DNA of 53,430 nt from CAZOEL01 sp964578835 (GTDB lineage Bacteria; Desulfobacterota; Syntrophobacteria; Syntrophobacterales; Syntrophobacteraceae). The DNA is taken from the NCBI GenBank assembly GCA_964578835.1, contig CAZOEL010000047.1, forward strand, positions 1 to 53,430, in the 5' to 3' direction. Each line of letters starts with the position of its first letter. Position 1 is the first letter of the stretch. The notes below the pieces were generated by a model that made no database searches, had not been told where the DNA came from, and saw nothing but the letters and a program-made list of their open reading frames with translations. The translations under genes and the position numbers were made by a program. Below are positions 7,257 to 16,589 of this stretch, piece by piece.

Positions 7257-7751
7257 ATGCGCGCTTCATTTAGATCGGCAATGGCGATGTGCTCTCTATT
7301 TGTCATGCTGACTGCAATTGCGCCAGGAATCGGCCATGCACAGCAAAAAGAGGAATATGCCGGCTGGGGAAAAACCAGCGAATACAATTCCCACTACGAC
7401 GCCGCAGAATCCGATGACTTCAAGGGCGTCGTGGAAGACATCGTGGATGTTGCGCCGATGCCGGGAATGGCGCCTGGCGTCGCCTTAGTCGTGAAGGACC
7501 AGGATGACGATGTGGTCACGGCGCACCTCGGTCCCAAAGGCTTTGTCAAGCTGGACAGCATCAGCCTAAAAAAGGGCGACAAGATCAAACTCAAGGGCGT
7601 ATGGGCTGAAATCAACGGCAAGGATATCTTCATGGCTTCCAAGATCAAAAAAGGGGACAACGTAGAGCTCAAAGTCCGCAGGACCAAAGACGGCGTTCCT
7701 TTCTGGACGATGTCCCCCGAGGAGCTGGCCAAAGAAAAAGAGGAGCAATAA
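7257..7751 (+). CDS. Small secreted protein, probably OB-fold-like
   Basis: The 164-residue protein has a signal peptide (residues 1-28, ending GIGHA before QQKEEY). The mature part contains a strand-rich segment, roughly residues 55-140, with FKGVVEDIVDVAP, VVTAHLGPKGFV, KKGDKIKLKGVW and INGKDIFMASKIKKGD. This pattern resembles small periplasmic OB-like domains; I do not name a family. A start at 7257 is supported by GGAAGG upstream. It ends 6 bp before the binding-protein gene and may be cotranscribed with the importer. Confidence 0.75.
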   Translation: MRASFRSAMAMCSLFVMLTAIAPGIGHAQQKEEYAGWGKTSEYNSHYDAAESDDFKGVVEDIVDVAPMPGMAPGVALVVKDQDDDVVTAHLGPKGFVKLDSISLKKGDKIKLKGVWAEINGKDIFMASKIKKGDNVELKVRRTKDGVPFWTMSPEELAKEKEEQ

Positions 7752-7757
7752 AAACTC

Positions 7758-8831
7758 ATGAAAGAAAGGTCTTCACAGACTCTGAGACGCCCCGCCATTG
7801 CGCCTCCTCTTGTATTGAAGGTCCTTTTGGCTGCTCTATGGCTATCTCTTGCCGGCATTCTTCCGAATGCCAGCTTTTGCCACGCCAAGGATCTCAAGGT
7901 TGTTGTCCTGACCGACGCCTCCGGCCTGGGAGACAAGGGGTTCAACGACGTCTGCTGGATGGGAGTGCAAAAAGCTAAGCAGGATTTCGGGCTGAAAGCT
8001 CAATTCATCCAGTCTCGCGAGCAGGCCGATTATATTTCCAACCTCACGCTGGCCGCACGGAACGCCGATGTGGCGGTGACGCTCGGTTATCTTTACGCAG
8101 ACGCCGTGAAGCNNNNNNNNNNGCACATCCCCGATTGCCGCTTCATTCATATCGAAGGAGACGCATCCGGGAAGAATGTCGCAAGCTTCGACTTCAAATC
8201 GGAAGAGGGGGGATTTCTTGCGGGCCTGGTGGCGGGGCTCTTTACAAAGACACGAAAAGTCGGGGTCGTCGGCGGCATGGATATTCCTCCCGTCGAAGCC
8301 TATGTGAGTGGGTTTAAAGCGGGCATAAAGAGCGCCGAGCATGAGCGCAAGGAATCCATCGAAGCTATCGTCGCTCTAGCAGGCTCCTTCGATGACCCGG
8401 TCAAAGGAAAATCATTGGCTCTGGCTCTGATCGATCAGGGCGTGGACGTGATCTTCAAAGCTGCCGGCAATACAGGGGTGGGAGCGTTGGAAGCCGTAAA
8501 GAATGTCAACGGAATCTACCTCGTTGCCGAAGATCTCGATCAGGATGCGGAATTGCCCGGAAAGATTCTGACCAGCGCCCTGAAGCGCATGGACATAGCA
8601 GTCTACGAGGCGATTCATCAGGTTGTCCAGGATAGCTTCCAGGCCGGACATCGCTGGCTGGGCGCCGCTGATGGCGCCATAGATATTACGGAAATGAATC
8701 ATTCCCGAAATTTGTTTACCAATGAAGACTCGAAGCGAATCGCGAAGGCGCGCGAGCTGTTGAAAACCGGCAAGCTCAACATTCCCAAACGCTACAGCGA
8801 GGTAGCGAGCTTTGAGCCGCCTGAATTCTAA
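7758..8831 (+). CDS. BMP-family ABC transporter substrate-binding protein (nucleoside type)
   Basis: The 357-residue protein has a long N-terminal hydrophobic signal (about residues 15-38) and the Med/BMP/PnrA-like fold: DLKVVVLTDASGLGDKGFND at the start of the mature domain, GGFLAGLVAGLFTKTRKVGVVGG, FKAGIKSAE, and GVDVIFKAAGNTGVGALEAV. Family members bind purine nucleosides (PnrA, BmpA) or related ligands such as riboflavin; the ligand here is inference. The coding sequence is interrupted by 10 Ns (8113-8122) and the frame is maintained across the gap only if its size is right. It is the first gene of an importer operon continuing to 12355. Confidence 0.88.
   Translation: MKERSSQTLRRPAIAPPLVLKVLLAALWLSLAGILPNASFCHAKDLKVVVLTDASGLGDKGFNDVCWMGVQKAKQDFGLKAQFIQSREQADYISNLTLAARNADVAVTLGYLYADAVKXXXXHIPDCRFIHIEGDASGKNVASFDFKSEEGGFLAGLVAGLFTKTRKVGVVGGMDIPPVEAYVSGFKAGIKSAEHERKESIEAIVALAGSFDDPVKGKSLALALIDQGVDVIFKAAGNTGVGALEAVKNVNGIYLVAEDLDQDAELPGKILTSALKRMDIAVYEAIHQVVQDSFQAGHRWLGAADGAIDITEMNHSRNLFTNEDSKRIAKARELLKTGKLNIPKRYSEVASFEPPEF
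8113..8122. other. Assembly gap of 10 Ns
   Basis: Ten unresolved bases inside the BMP binding-protein gene; four codons are unreadable. The true gap length may differ. Confidence 0.99.
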
Positions 8832-10380
8832 GAGCTCCAGCCATCTATTCGTTCTCGACGGAATCTCCAAACGCTTTGGGTCCCTGTGGGCAAACAGGGA
8901 AATTACGCTGGATATCCTCGAGGGGGAAATCCATGCCATAGTCGGCGAAAACGGAGCGGGAAAATCGACGCTCGTGAAAATCCTCTATGGCCACCTGCAG
9001 CCGGATTCCGGCATTATCAACTTCAAAGGAGCATCGATACGACTCCAAGCCCCCCAGGACGCCATGAAGATCGGTATCGGCATGGTATTCCAACAACCGC
9101 TTATTTTCCCGCAATTGTCTGCTTTGGAAAACATCATTGTCGGCGCCGAACCGGTAAGGCATGGGGGCATTCTGCGAAAGCAGGCTGAATCGGAAGTTCA
9201 GCGCTTATGTCGCTTATTCGGATTCAATCTTCCCTTAAACGCGCAGGCGTCCGAGCTTCCTTTTGCCCATCGGCAGCAGATCGAGCTCCTTCGAATACTT
9301 TATCGAAAAGCCAAGATTCTGATTCTCGACGAGCCCACAAGCTTACTCGCTCCCGCAGAAACCGAGCAATTGCTCGGGCTCCTGAGATCGCTGCGAGAAA
9401 AAGGATGCACGGTGCTCTTTATCAGCCACAGGCTTCGAGAGGTATTCGCCATAGCAGACCGCATTTCCATTCTCCGGCGTGGGGAATGTATTGGAACCCT
9501 CCCCGCATCAGACACTTCCATGGAAGAGCTTGCCGGCTTGATTGTCTCTCAGCCTGAAACTGCAACCGTGCTCGGTATCGCCGCAAAGGGAAGGACTCCC
9601 TCCGAGGACGAACCCTCTGATGGTGCTCAAAAGATTGTTCTCGACATGAGAAACGTTACCGCAAAACCGTCAGGCGGCGAGTCCGGGCTCAATGACTTTT
9701 CCCTTGAAATACATACGGGAGAGATAATCGGCATCGGCGGAATAGTCGGCAATGGACAGCGTTCTTTGGCGCGTGTTCTGGCTGGAATGGATGCTGTTGA
9801 AAGCGGTTCGATAATTCTCGATGGACGGGAAATAACTCGATGCGCCATAAGCGAGAGGATTCAGCGCGGACTCAGATGGCTTCCCGCCAATCCTCTGGAA
9901 GAAATGCTGTTGCCGGCTCGATCCATCTGGGAGAATTTTTTGCTGGGCCATCAACGCGAGGTCCCATTTCAGGTCGGAAGCTTCCTTTGTAAAGAAAAGA
10001 TCAAGCGGAGGACGGAACGGGAGTTGGCGCTCAGCGATCTGACGTACTCCGGAGCGGACCAGATCGCGAGCGGCCTCTCGGGAGGAAATGCACAAAAGCT
10101 GGCCCTTGCGCGCTCACTGTCGGGCGACCTCTCCCTTGCGGTTCTCGAGCAGCCCGGGCGTGGGCTGGACATGGGCGCTCAGGAGAAGCTTCACCGGCAA
10201 ATTCGCGCCTTGAGCGCCAAGGGGGTTGCCTTTCTCATAATCTCTTACGATCTGGATGAACTGCTTGCCTTGTGCTCGAGGATTGGCGCGCTCTTCCGGG
10301 GATGCCTGGCGGGAATAGTGGATAGACGGGATGCAACGCCTGAGATGCTCGGCAGGTGGATGCTTGGTCTGAACAAATGA
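8812..10380 (+). CDS. Double-domain ABC ATPase of the BMP-type importer
   Basis: The 522-residue protein has two nucleotide-binding domains, as in RbsA/NupO-type carbohydrate and nucleoside importers. The first (about 10-240) has Walker A GENGAGKST and Walker B ILILDEPT but a degenerate signature. The second (about 265-520) has a degenerate Walker A (GIVGNGQRS) but an intact LSGGNAQK signature. This asymmetry is normal for the family. The start is TTG 8812, with GAGG about 9 nt upstream, overlapping the previous gene by 20 bp. Confidence 0.9.
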   Translation: MSRLNSKSSSHLFVLDGISKRFGSLWANREITLDILEGEIHAIVGENGAGKSTLVKILYGHLQPDSGIINFKGASIRLQAPQDAMKIGIGMVFQQPLIFPQLSALENIIVGAEPVRHGGILRKQAESEVQRLCRLFGFNLPLNAQASELPFAHRQQIELLRILYRKAKILILDEPTSLLAPAETEQLLGLLRSLREKGCTVLFISHRLREVFAIADRISILRRGECIGTLPASDTSMEELAGLIVSQPETATVLGIAAKGRTPSEDEPSDGAQKIVLDMRNVTAKPSGGESGLNDFSLEIHTGEIIGIGGIVGNGQRSLARVLAGMDAVESGSIILDGREITRCAISERIQRGLRWLPANPLEEMLLPARSIWENFLLGHQREVPFQVGSFLCKEKIKRRTERELALSDLTYSGADQIASGLSGGNAQKLALARSLSGDLSLAVLEQPGRGLDMGAQEKLHRQIRALSAKGVAFLIISYDLDELLALCSRIGALFRGCLAGIVDRRDATPEMLGRWMLGLNK

Positions 10381-11444
10381 TTGGGCGGAGCCGGCTTGCT
10401 GTGAAGAATTTGATGAAAGGGCCTCTTGTGGCGCTTCTCGGAAGCCTCGGCGTCGGCATAGCCTTCTGCGCGCTCATGGCGCTGGCCCTCGACGCCGGTC
10501 CTTTCGATCTTCTCATCACGATCTGGGATGGCGCATGGGGAAGTACGGACGCCGCCGCATCGACTCTATCCAAGGTGACGCCTATTCTCTTGACAGGTCT
10601 CGCCGTGAGCATCGCATACCGAGCCGGCCTCTTGAACATTGGGTGCGAAGGACAGTTGACCCTGGGAGCCCTTTCTTCGGCCTCCATTTCCATAGCCGCA
10701 TCTTCTCTCCCACCGTTTATCCTTTTGCCGCTTACCGTCTTTACAGGAGCGGCTGTAGGCGGCCTTTGGGCGCTCCCCGCCATATGGCTGCGGCAGAAGC
10801 GCGGAATCCACGAAGTCATTTGCACCCTTCTCCTGAACTATATAGCCATATATCTGGCTGACTACCTGGCGCTTGGCCCCTTGGGCGACGGCACTCCCAT
10901 GGGGCGCACCCCAACGATGCCTGCAGGAGCCGTTTGGCCGGCCTTCTGGCGCCTCGGAGCGCTGGGCCTGACTGCGGCCCCCTTCTTAGCCTTCGTTCTG
11001 ACCATAGCAGCTCATATTTGGTTGTCCCGAACCGTGTGGGGCTATGAAGTCAACGCCATCGGAAGCAATATAGCGGCGGCCAGGGCGGCGGGCATATCCG
11101 TCGACGCATGGCGGAGGCGGCTCTTCGTGGCGAGCGGAGCCTTGGCCGGACTGGCGGGGGCGCTGGAAGTATCTGCAGTCCACCACCGCTTCTATCGAGC
11201 CTTTTCTCCGGGATATGGTTTTGATGGAATCACCGTGGCCTTCCTTGTGAACGCCGTTCCCGGTTGCCTTTCTTTGAGCGCGCTCCTGCTCGCCAGTCTT
11301 CGGTCTGCCGACAAGTGGCTCCAGCTCGCCCTGGGCGCATCGCCAAGCGCCATACTCGTCATCCAGGCGGTTCTTCTTCTGTCCGTAGTCTGCAGACAGG
11401 GTTTTCAATCGGCCAGGCTCAAACTTATCCGGAAAAAACAATGA
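10377..11444 (+). CDS. ABC importer permease (NupP-type)
   Basis: The 355-residue protein has about eight to ten hydrophobic segments and the BPD_transp_2 (LivH/RbsC-like) features, including the conserved YRAGLLNIGCEGQLTLGA near residue 75 and the ANAIG/AARAAGI loop region near 230. ATG 10377 overlaps the ATPase stop (ATGA), implying coupling; an in-frame GTG at 10356 is possible. It forms a heterodimeric channel with the next permease. Confidence 0.88.
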   Translation: MIGRSRLAVKNLMKGPLVALLGSLGVGIAFCALMALALDAGPFDLLITIWDGAWGSTDAAASTLSKVTPILLTGLAVSIAYRAGLLNIGCEGQLTLGALSSASISIAASSLPPFILLPLTVFTGAAVGGLWALPAIWLRQKRGIHEVICTLLLNYIAIYLADYLALGPLGDGTPMGRTPTMPAGAVWPAFWRLGALGLTAAPFLAFVLTIAAHIWLSRTVWGYEVNAIGSNIAAARAAGISVDAWRRRLFVASGALAGLAGALEVSAVHHRFYRAFSPGYGFDGITVAFLVNAVPGCLSLSALLLASLRSADKWLQLALGASPSAILVIQAVLLLSVVCRQGFQSARLKLIRKKQ

Positions 11445-12355
11445 TAAGCTGCCTCAATCTTGCATCTCTGACTCTGGGGAAAATGACGCCTCTTCTTCTC
11501 GCATGCGCCGGCGGGCTTCTTGCCGAGCTTAGCGGCGTCATCAACTTCGCCCTCGAAGGAATGATGCTCGCGGGCGCATTCGGCGCGGTTTGGGCTTCTC
11601 ATGCATCGGGATCGCCCTGGATAGGGCTCATCGGCGGCGTCTTCGGCGGGGCGATCGTCGGTCTAATACATGCTTCGGCAAGTTTGCAGTTTCGAGCAAA
11701 TCAGATAGTGAGCGCTATTTCAGTGAATCTTCTTGCGCTCGGCGCCACAGGGATGCTCCTCAATCAGCTGTTTGAGGTCTACGGCACATCCCCTACCGTG
11801 AAAAATCTTCCGGACCTCAGCCAAGCCATAACCTCGATCTTTCCTGCATCGGAGCTCAATTTGGCATCGTCTTTCGGTAGGCTCTCCATCATGACGCCTA
11901 TTGGTCTGCTGTTGCTGCCTGCGCTCTTTGCCTTTTTCCGATGGAGCAAGTGGGGGCTGCGAATCCGGGCTTGCGGTGAAAATCCAGGAGCGGCAAAGGC
12001 GCTTGGCCTTCCCGTTTTCCGAATACGCTTTCTTGCCGTCACGGCCAGCGGCGCTCTGGCGGGAATGGGAGGCGCTTACCTTTCCATAGGAGAGCTTTCG
12101 CAGTTTGTTGAGCACATGACGCATGGGCGGGGCTATCTTGCGATTGCCGCCCTCGTTCTTGGAAGGTGGAAGCCCACGGGAATTATCTTTGCCTCTCTTC
12201 TTTTTGGGTTCACCGAAGCCCTCGCTGAATCGCTTTCAGTCCGATGGTCTCAGCTGCCCTACCAGCTCTTTCTAGCCTTGCCTTACCTGTTCTGCCTGAC
12301 CGCTCTCATGCTTCATGCAAATAAAAGGCGTCCGCCATCTTCTTTGGGCGCATAG
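11441..12355 (+). CDS. ABC importer permease (NupQ-type)
   Basis: The 304-residue second permease of the pair has the characteristic GLLAELSGVINFALEGMMLA near residue 25 and the GENPGAAKALGL loop near residue 185. The ATG at 11441 overlaps the previous stop by 4 bp. The permease pair, double ATPase and BMP protein together make a complete importer, most likely for nucleosides. Confidence 0.88.
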   Translation: MISCLNLASLTLGKMTPLLLACAGGLLAELSGVINFALEGMMLAGAFGAVWASHASGSPWIGLIGGVFGGAIVGLIHASASLQFRANQIVSAISVNLLALGATGMLLNQLFEVYGTSPTVKNLPDLSQAITSIFPASELNLASSFGRLSIMTPIGLLLLPALFAFFRWSKWGLRIRACGENPGAAKALGLPVFRIRFLAVTASGALAGMGGAYLSIGELSQFVEHMTHGRGYLAIAALVLGRWKPTGIIFASLLFGFTEALAESLSVRWSQLPYQLFLALPYLFCLTALMLHANKRRPPSSLGA

Positions 12356-12504
12356 ACGCTGATAATTTCATCTCTGCGCCAGGCCGCCGCCACGCCTCCC
12401 GCCTTGCAATATAGCGTCTAAATCTCCATCTTTAGAGATAATTGCCGACTGACGGCGGAATTCACTTGCCGCTTTGCGCCGAACGCTTTGGGAAGGCTTT
12501 TGAT

Positions 12505-13695
12505 ATGGAAAACAATATACGGATCAAGAACACGGGCCTGAGGGGAGTACCAGTCGCCGATACAAAAATCAGCTTCATCGACGGAAACCAGGGGATTCTT
12601 CTCTACCGGGGCTTCCGGATAGGAGATCTCGCCGAGAAATCCACTTTTACCGAGGTCCTACACCTTCTGCTGAACGGCTCCATGCCCAATAGAGATCAGT
12701 TTGAAAGATTTGCTAAAGAACTTGCCGCATCGAGGAGCATCCCGGCTTTTCTCTATGAAGTTTTCAAGCTCTTGCCCAGAGAGGCCGATCCCATGGATAT
12801 TCTCATGGCGTCCGTTCCTCTTCTAGCTCTTGCCGACCCCGAGCTCGAAGTTGAAACCAGAGAAGCCGACGTTCGCAAGGCCTTGCGGATAATGGCCCGT
12901 CTTCCCGGAGTTCTCGCAGCATGGCATCGTATTCGAAACAACCGCTCCCCACTTCTCCCGGATGAGACGCTTTCTCACGCAGCAGACTTCCTCAGGCGGT
13001 TCAACGGAGAAGAAGCTCAGGAAGCCCTCGTACGCGCTCTCGACGTGAGCATGATCCTTCAGGCCGAGCATACTTTCAATGCATCATCGTTCGCATGCCG
13101 GGAGGCAGCTTCCACCAAAGCCCACATGTATGCGGCGGTCGCAGCCGGCGTCGCCGCCCTATCCGGAAGCCTCCATGGCGGCGCCAATGCGAAAGTGGCT
13201 GAAATGCTTTTTGAAGTGGCGTCGAAAATGGGCTCCCGGAATGATATCGCACGATGGGTCCGAGAGAGGCTGGATCGCAAGGAAAAGATCATGGGCATGG
13301 GGCACGCCGTCTACAAGACCTTCGATCCGCGCTCCATCATTCTCAAGCAAATCACAAAGGAGCTTAGCGCGAGAAGCGGCGCCGAAAGGCTGTTTGAGAC
13401 GCTTCTAAACATCGAAGAGACGTGCCATGAGGAGTTTGAGCGAAGGGGTCGGAGCGGCATCAAATCGAACGTCGATTTTTGGACCGGTCTGCTCTACTCG
13501 ATGATGGGCATCCCTGTCGACTTCATGACGCCCATGTTCGCCATATCCATTGCCGCCGGGTGGTGCGCCCACATCATCGAAGAAAAATACGCCGAAGCGC
13601 AGGAGAAGCCCGCACTCTACAGGCCGTCCGCGGATTATGTCGGCGACTATTGCGGCGAGATCGGCTGCGTATACAAGCCCATTGATGCGAGATGA
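12505..13695 (+). CDS. Citrate synthase family protein
   Basis: The 396-residue enzyme condenses acetyl-CoA (or propionyl-CoA) with oxaloacetate. Catalytic motifs are visible: His in LQAEHTFNASSFACRE, His in GSLHGGANAKV, His in IMGMGHAVYKT, and the Asp motif IKSNVDFWTG near residue 325. The length fits short bacterial citrate or 2-methylcitrate synthases; which of the two cannot be decided from sequence alone. ATG 12505, with GGGAAGG about 8 nt upstream, is preferred to an in-frame start at 12442. It is a separate unit from the importer (149 bp gap). Confidence 0.9.
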   Translation: MENNIRIKNTGLRGVPVADTKISFIDGNQGILLYRGFRIGDLAEKSTFTEVLHLLLNGSMPNRDQFERFAKELAASRSIPAFLYEVFKLLPREADPMDILMASVPLLALADPELEVETREADVRKALRIMARLPGVLAAWHRIRNNRSPLLPDETLSHAADFLRRFNGEEAQEALVRALDVSMILQAEHTFNASSFACREAASTKAHMYAAVAAGVAALSGSLHGGANAKVAEMLFEVASKMGSRNDIARWVRERLDRKEKIMGMGHAVYKTFDPRSIILKQITKELSARSGAERLFETLLNIEETCHEEFERRGRSGIKSNVDFWTGLLYSMMGIPVDFMTPMFAISIAAGWCAHIIEEKYAEAQEKPALYRPSADYVGDYCGEIGCVYKPIDAR

Positions 13696-13743
13696 CAACA
13701 TGTGAAGCAAATCGTCTCCGGCAATGCTCAAAGAAATATGCTA

Positions 13744-13772
13744 TTGACAGCCAATCGACGGTTTCATAGTGT
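13744..13772 (+). promoter_or_regulatory. Possible promoter of the TPR gene
   Basis: A perfect TTGACA (13744-13749), a 17-bp spacer and a weak TAGTGT (13767-13772), 45 bp before the start codon at 13817. Confidence 0.5.
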
Positions 13773-13816
13773 ACCTCTTCGAAAATCAATTTCTTTTCGC
13801 TTACAAGGAGTTGGCT

Positions 13817-14866
13817 ATGAAGGGGAGAAATGCTTTGGCGCTGATTGGCGCGATATTCTGTATGTGGGCGATGGAGACAGGCGCAGCGGTGGGCTCGGCG
13901 ACAGACGCCAGGGATTACCTGAGAAGCGGAGCGGATCTCCTCAAGGCAGGCAATTACCAGGAAGCCGCTCAGGCCTTCAAAGAGGCTACTATTATCAATC
14001 CCGACTACGCGGAGGCTCATTTCAACCTGGGCCTGGCTCATAGCAAAATGGGCGAGGATGAGCTGGCCATAGAGGATTTCACCCAGGCTGTCCGCATTAA
14101 GCCGGATTATGCTGAGCCGAGCTTCAACCTGGGGTTGCTTTACTCCGAGAAAGGGCGCAAATCCGAAGCAGTCGAGGCTCTTAGAAGCGCAGTCGCCGCC
14201 AAAGCCGATTATGAAGAGGCCTATTACTCTTTGGGTCTGGCTCTTGACAGCCTGAATCGCGGCCGGGAGGCCGTTGAAGCTTTCAAGCAGGCCGTCTCCA
14301 TCCGCCCGGATCATGCCGAGGCCCAATATAGCTTGGGCATAGCGTTGTCAAAGATGAGTCGGTACAAGGAAGCCCTCGAACCGCTCGGAGAGGCGGTCCG
14401 CATCCGGCCCGATTATGCTGAAGCCTACTACGGCCTTGGAGCCGCCGGCAACAACAGTGGAGACTATAAGAAAGCCATCGAGGCTTTCACTGAGGCCGTT
14501 CGTTTGAAGAGCGATTACGTCGAGGCTTTCTACGGCCTGGGCATGGCGCTCAATAGCTCGGCCCGGTATGATGAAGCTGCGGTCGCCTTCACCCGTGTCG
14601 TCGAGCTAGGGCCGAGCCGAGCCGAGGCGTACTCCAACCTTGGCTTTTCTTACGCAAAACTGCGTAAATTCCAGGAAGCCGCGGACGCCTTTCAGGAAGT
14701 TGTTCGCCTCAAGGGAGATGACGCCGAGGCCTATTACCGTTTGGGGGTCGCTCTTGCCTCCCTTGGCAAAAGCAAAGACGCGCTTGAAGCCTTTGAACAG
14801 GCTCTCCGCATACGGCCCGATTACCCGGAGGCAATGGAAGCGATGCGCGCCGCGCGGAACGGATGA
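13817..14866 (+). CDS. Secreted or anchored nine-repeat TPR protein
   Basis: The 349-residue protein has an N-terminal hydrophobic segment (about 5-26, signal peptide or anchor) and then nine regular 34-residue tetratricopeptide repeats covering residues 30-345. Most end in a Pro-Asp or x-Asp and restart with an Ala-Glu-Ala-x-Tyr/Phe pattern. Such regular arrays are protein-protein scaffolds. AGGAG lies 7 nt before ATG 13817; an upstream in-frame ATG at 13769 is less likely. It converges on the pilX end at 14871, 4 bp away, so a role with the pilus system is possible but not shown. Confidence 0.85.
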   Translation: MKGRNALALIGAIFCMWAMETGAAVGSATDARDYLRSGADLLKAGNYQEAAQAFKEATIINPDYAEAHFNLGLAHSKMGEDELAIEDFTQAVRIKPDYAEPSFNLGLLYSEKGRKSEAVEALRSAVAAKADYEEAYYSLGLALDSLNRGREAVEAFKQAVSIRPDHAEAQYSLGIALSKMSRYKEALEPLGEAVRIRPDYAEAYYGLGAAGNNSGDYKKAIEAFTEAVRLKSDYVEAFYGLGMALNSSARYDEAAVAFTRVVELGPSRAEAYSNLGFSYAKLRKFQEAADAFQEVVRLKGDDAEAYYRLGVALASLGKSKDALEAFEQALRIRPDYPEAMEAMRAARNG

Positions 14867-14870
14867 GGCG

Positions 14871-15416
14871 TCAGTTCTCCATCCTGTAGAGGAAAGAGAT
14901 TTCGACATGTTCGTTGCGGGCAGGGTCCTGGGCCCGCACGTTGACCGTATAAAACGCGTAGGCGGGGATTGGCGGAGTCGCCGTAGTATCCTCCGGCGTC
15001 ATCCTGGTGTCGACGATTTTGATCCAGACCTGATTCCCGGCCAGAGCCATGGTTATATCGGGATTATCGGTCGGGCTCAACGTTGATGCGTTGGCGCCGC
15101 AATTTGGATCCAAGGTCCAATTGGGCGTCACATCGGTCATTTTTGTTTGCAGGCATGAGCCGCTTGGAGTGGCAGCGCTTGTGATGATATTGTTCGGAGC
15201 GGCGTAGACGTTGTTTCTGATCATATTGATAAGGAAGTCCGTTCCGCCCTTCGCGGCTTCCAGGCTTGTCGTATAACGCTGCTCAACCCCTGAGAGCCTG
15301 GTGCCTTGAGTCACCAGCAACATGAGCGTCATCACAAGGGCAAAGGCCAACACCATGTACATCAAAGTGGTGACCAATGCGATGCCTTTTTCTTCCTTCA
15401 AGGGCTTCGAGAGCAT
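14871..15416 (-). CDS. pilX: PilX-like minor pilin/pilus assembly protein
   Basis: The 181-residue protein has a type III signal-like N-terminus (KEEKG then IALVTTLMYMVLAFALVMTL) and a hydrophobic helix, but lacks the Glu at position +5, as is common in PilX/GspK-like pseudopilins. Four cysteines lie in the soluble part or near it. It is the last gene of the leftward pilus operon, 3 bp after pilW, and primes or decorates the type IV pilus with PilV, PilW and FimT. Confidence 0.78.
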   Translation of the reverse strand: MLSKPLKEEKGIALVTTLMYMVLAFALVMTLMLLVTQGTRLSGVEQRYTTSLEAAKGGTDFLINMIRNNVYAAPNNIITSAATPSGSCLQTKMTDVTPNWTLDPNCGANASTLSPTDNPDITMALAGNQVWIKIVDTRMTPEDTTATPPIPAYAFYTVNVRAQDPARNEHVEISFLYRMEN

Positions 15417-15419
15417 ATC

Positions 15420-16589
15420 TTATTCCATGTTTATGGGTTTAACCGCAATCTTGGCGACCTTCCACCTGTAGTTCAGATTGGCGGGCGCAGCTGAGGGATC
15501 AAAAGTGCTGAGAGGCGCGCCAATCCCCGCTGGAGCAACCGCAGCAATATCGTCATCCGACAGCGTAAGGGTTTGCGCAGCATAGTTCTCGTCCCGCTGC
15601 CCTTCATGGTAGAGAACGAAAACCCTCACTTCCTTCAGCATGCCTCTGATTTCATCGGCAGCGCCGTTTCCATTGGTGTCCGTCAGAGTCAAGTTCTGTC
15701 GCCAGGCATCGGTTCCTCCGTCTGCATCCGTATCCACACCGAAGGCGATCTGGAGATCCATGACGCATTCGAGCAGAGGCTGCTCGTTGCGCCGCCCATC
15801 GCCTTGGTTGATGGAGCTCCGATAGAGGATAAAGCTGTTGGGATTGCATCGCGTGGGAAAGCTCCCAGCAGTTGTGGGTCTCTTGAGATAGTAGTCGACA
15901 CGATTGAAGGGCATGCGCGGATTGCTGTTGGGATCCACGCCATAAAGCAAATGGACGGTCCTGTTGTTGAGAGGACGGGGAACCGTGCTGCCGTCGATTG
16001 CTGCAGCAGTGGTGTAAAAGTTAGTATTAAAAGTGAAGAACCATGTCCCCCCGGCCGGCAGCAATCTGCGGTCACTATCCATCACGATGAACCGTTCCGA
16101 GCTCGAGAAATCAAGCTCGCTGCTATTCCATTGCCTGATTCTCGCGTTGGTTCCGTCGTGAAACATGATCGTCCACTTCTTCGTCGTCGAGCTCAGCGTG
16201 GCGACCTGAGACTTGAGGGCAAGAACATCGGAGCCGTTGACCCCGGTGTTGTCGGAAAATCCGAATGAGCGCGGTATAGCGCTTGTGCTGAGTGCGGCGT
16301 CGTCAAGGCTCGAGTTGTTGGGATTGGGAGAGAAAGACGCATCGCTCAGCGCTTCCAGATAAGTGTTTCCATTCATGTTGTGAGGCAGCCCATAGCCGGC
16401 CATCTCGACGTCATGGCGCAGCATCTCCAACCCGACAAGGTTTTCCATGTAGCGCTCCGCAATTTTGCTCTGTGTCCCGAACCCTCCGAGAAGCTTGAGA
16501 TAAGCAGCTGTGGCCCCCCCAAGCACAATCATGATGACCGCCACGCTCACCATCAGCTCAACCAGGGTCATGCCCTTCGAGTCTGTCAT
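15420..16589 (-). CDS. pilW: PilW-like minor pilin
   Basis: The 389-residue protein begins MTDSKG followed by MTLVELMVSVAVIMIV, a prepilin cleavage site with Glu at +5. The large C-terminal domain is beta-rich with Asp/Asn-rich loops (DTDADGGTDAW and DTNGNGAADE) resembling calcium-binding loops. ATG 16589 overlaps the pilV stop by 4 bp; the open frame extends upstream to 16811 but that part lies inside pilV. Confidence 0.85.
   Translation of the reverse strand: MTDSKGMTLVELMVSVAVIMIVLGGATAAYLKLLGGFGTQSKIAERYMENLVGLEMLRHDVEMAGYGLPHNMNGNTYLEALSDASFSPNPNNSSLDDAALSTSAIPRSFGFSDNTGVNGSDVLALKSQVATLSSTTKKWTIMFHDGTNARIRQWNSSELDFSSSERFIVMDSDRRLLPAGGTWFFTFNTNFYTTAAAIDGSTVPRPLNNRTVHLLYGVDPNSNPRMPFNRVDYYLKRPTTAGSFPTRCNPNSFILYRSSINQGDGRRNEQPLLECVMDLQIAFGVDTDADGGTDAWRQNLTLTDTNGNGAADEIRGMLKEVRVFVLYHEGQRDENYAAQTLTLSDDDIAAVAPAGIGAPLSTFDPSAAPANLNYRWKVAKIAVKPINME

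Noticed and set aside
15573..16268. Open frame of 231 codons on the plus strand
   Set aside because: Antisense to pilW, which has a clear prepilin start and operon position.
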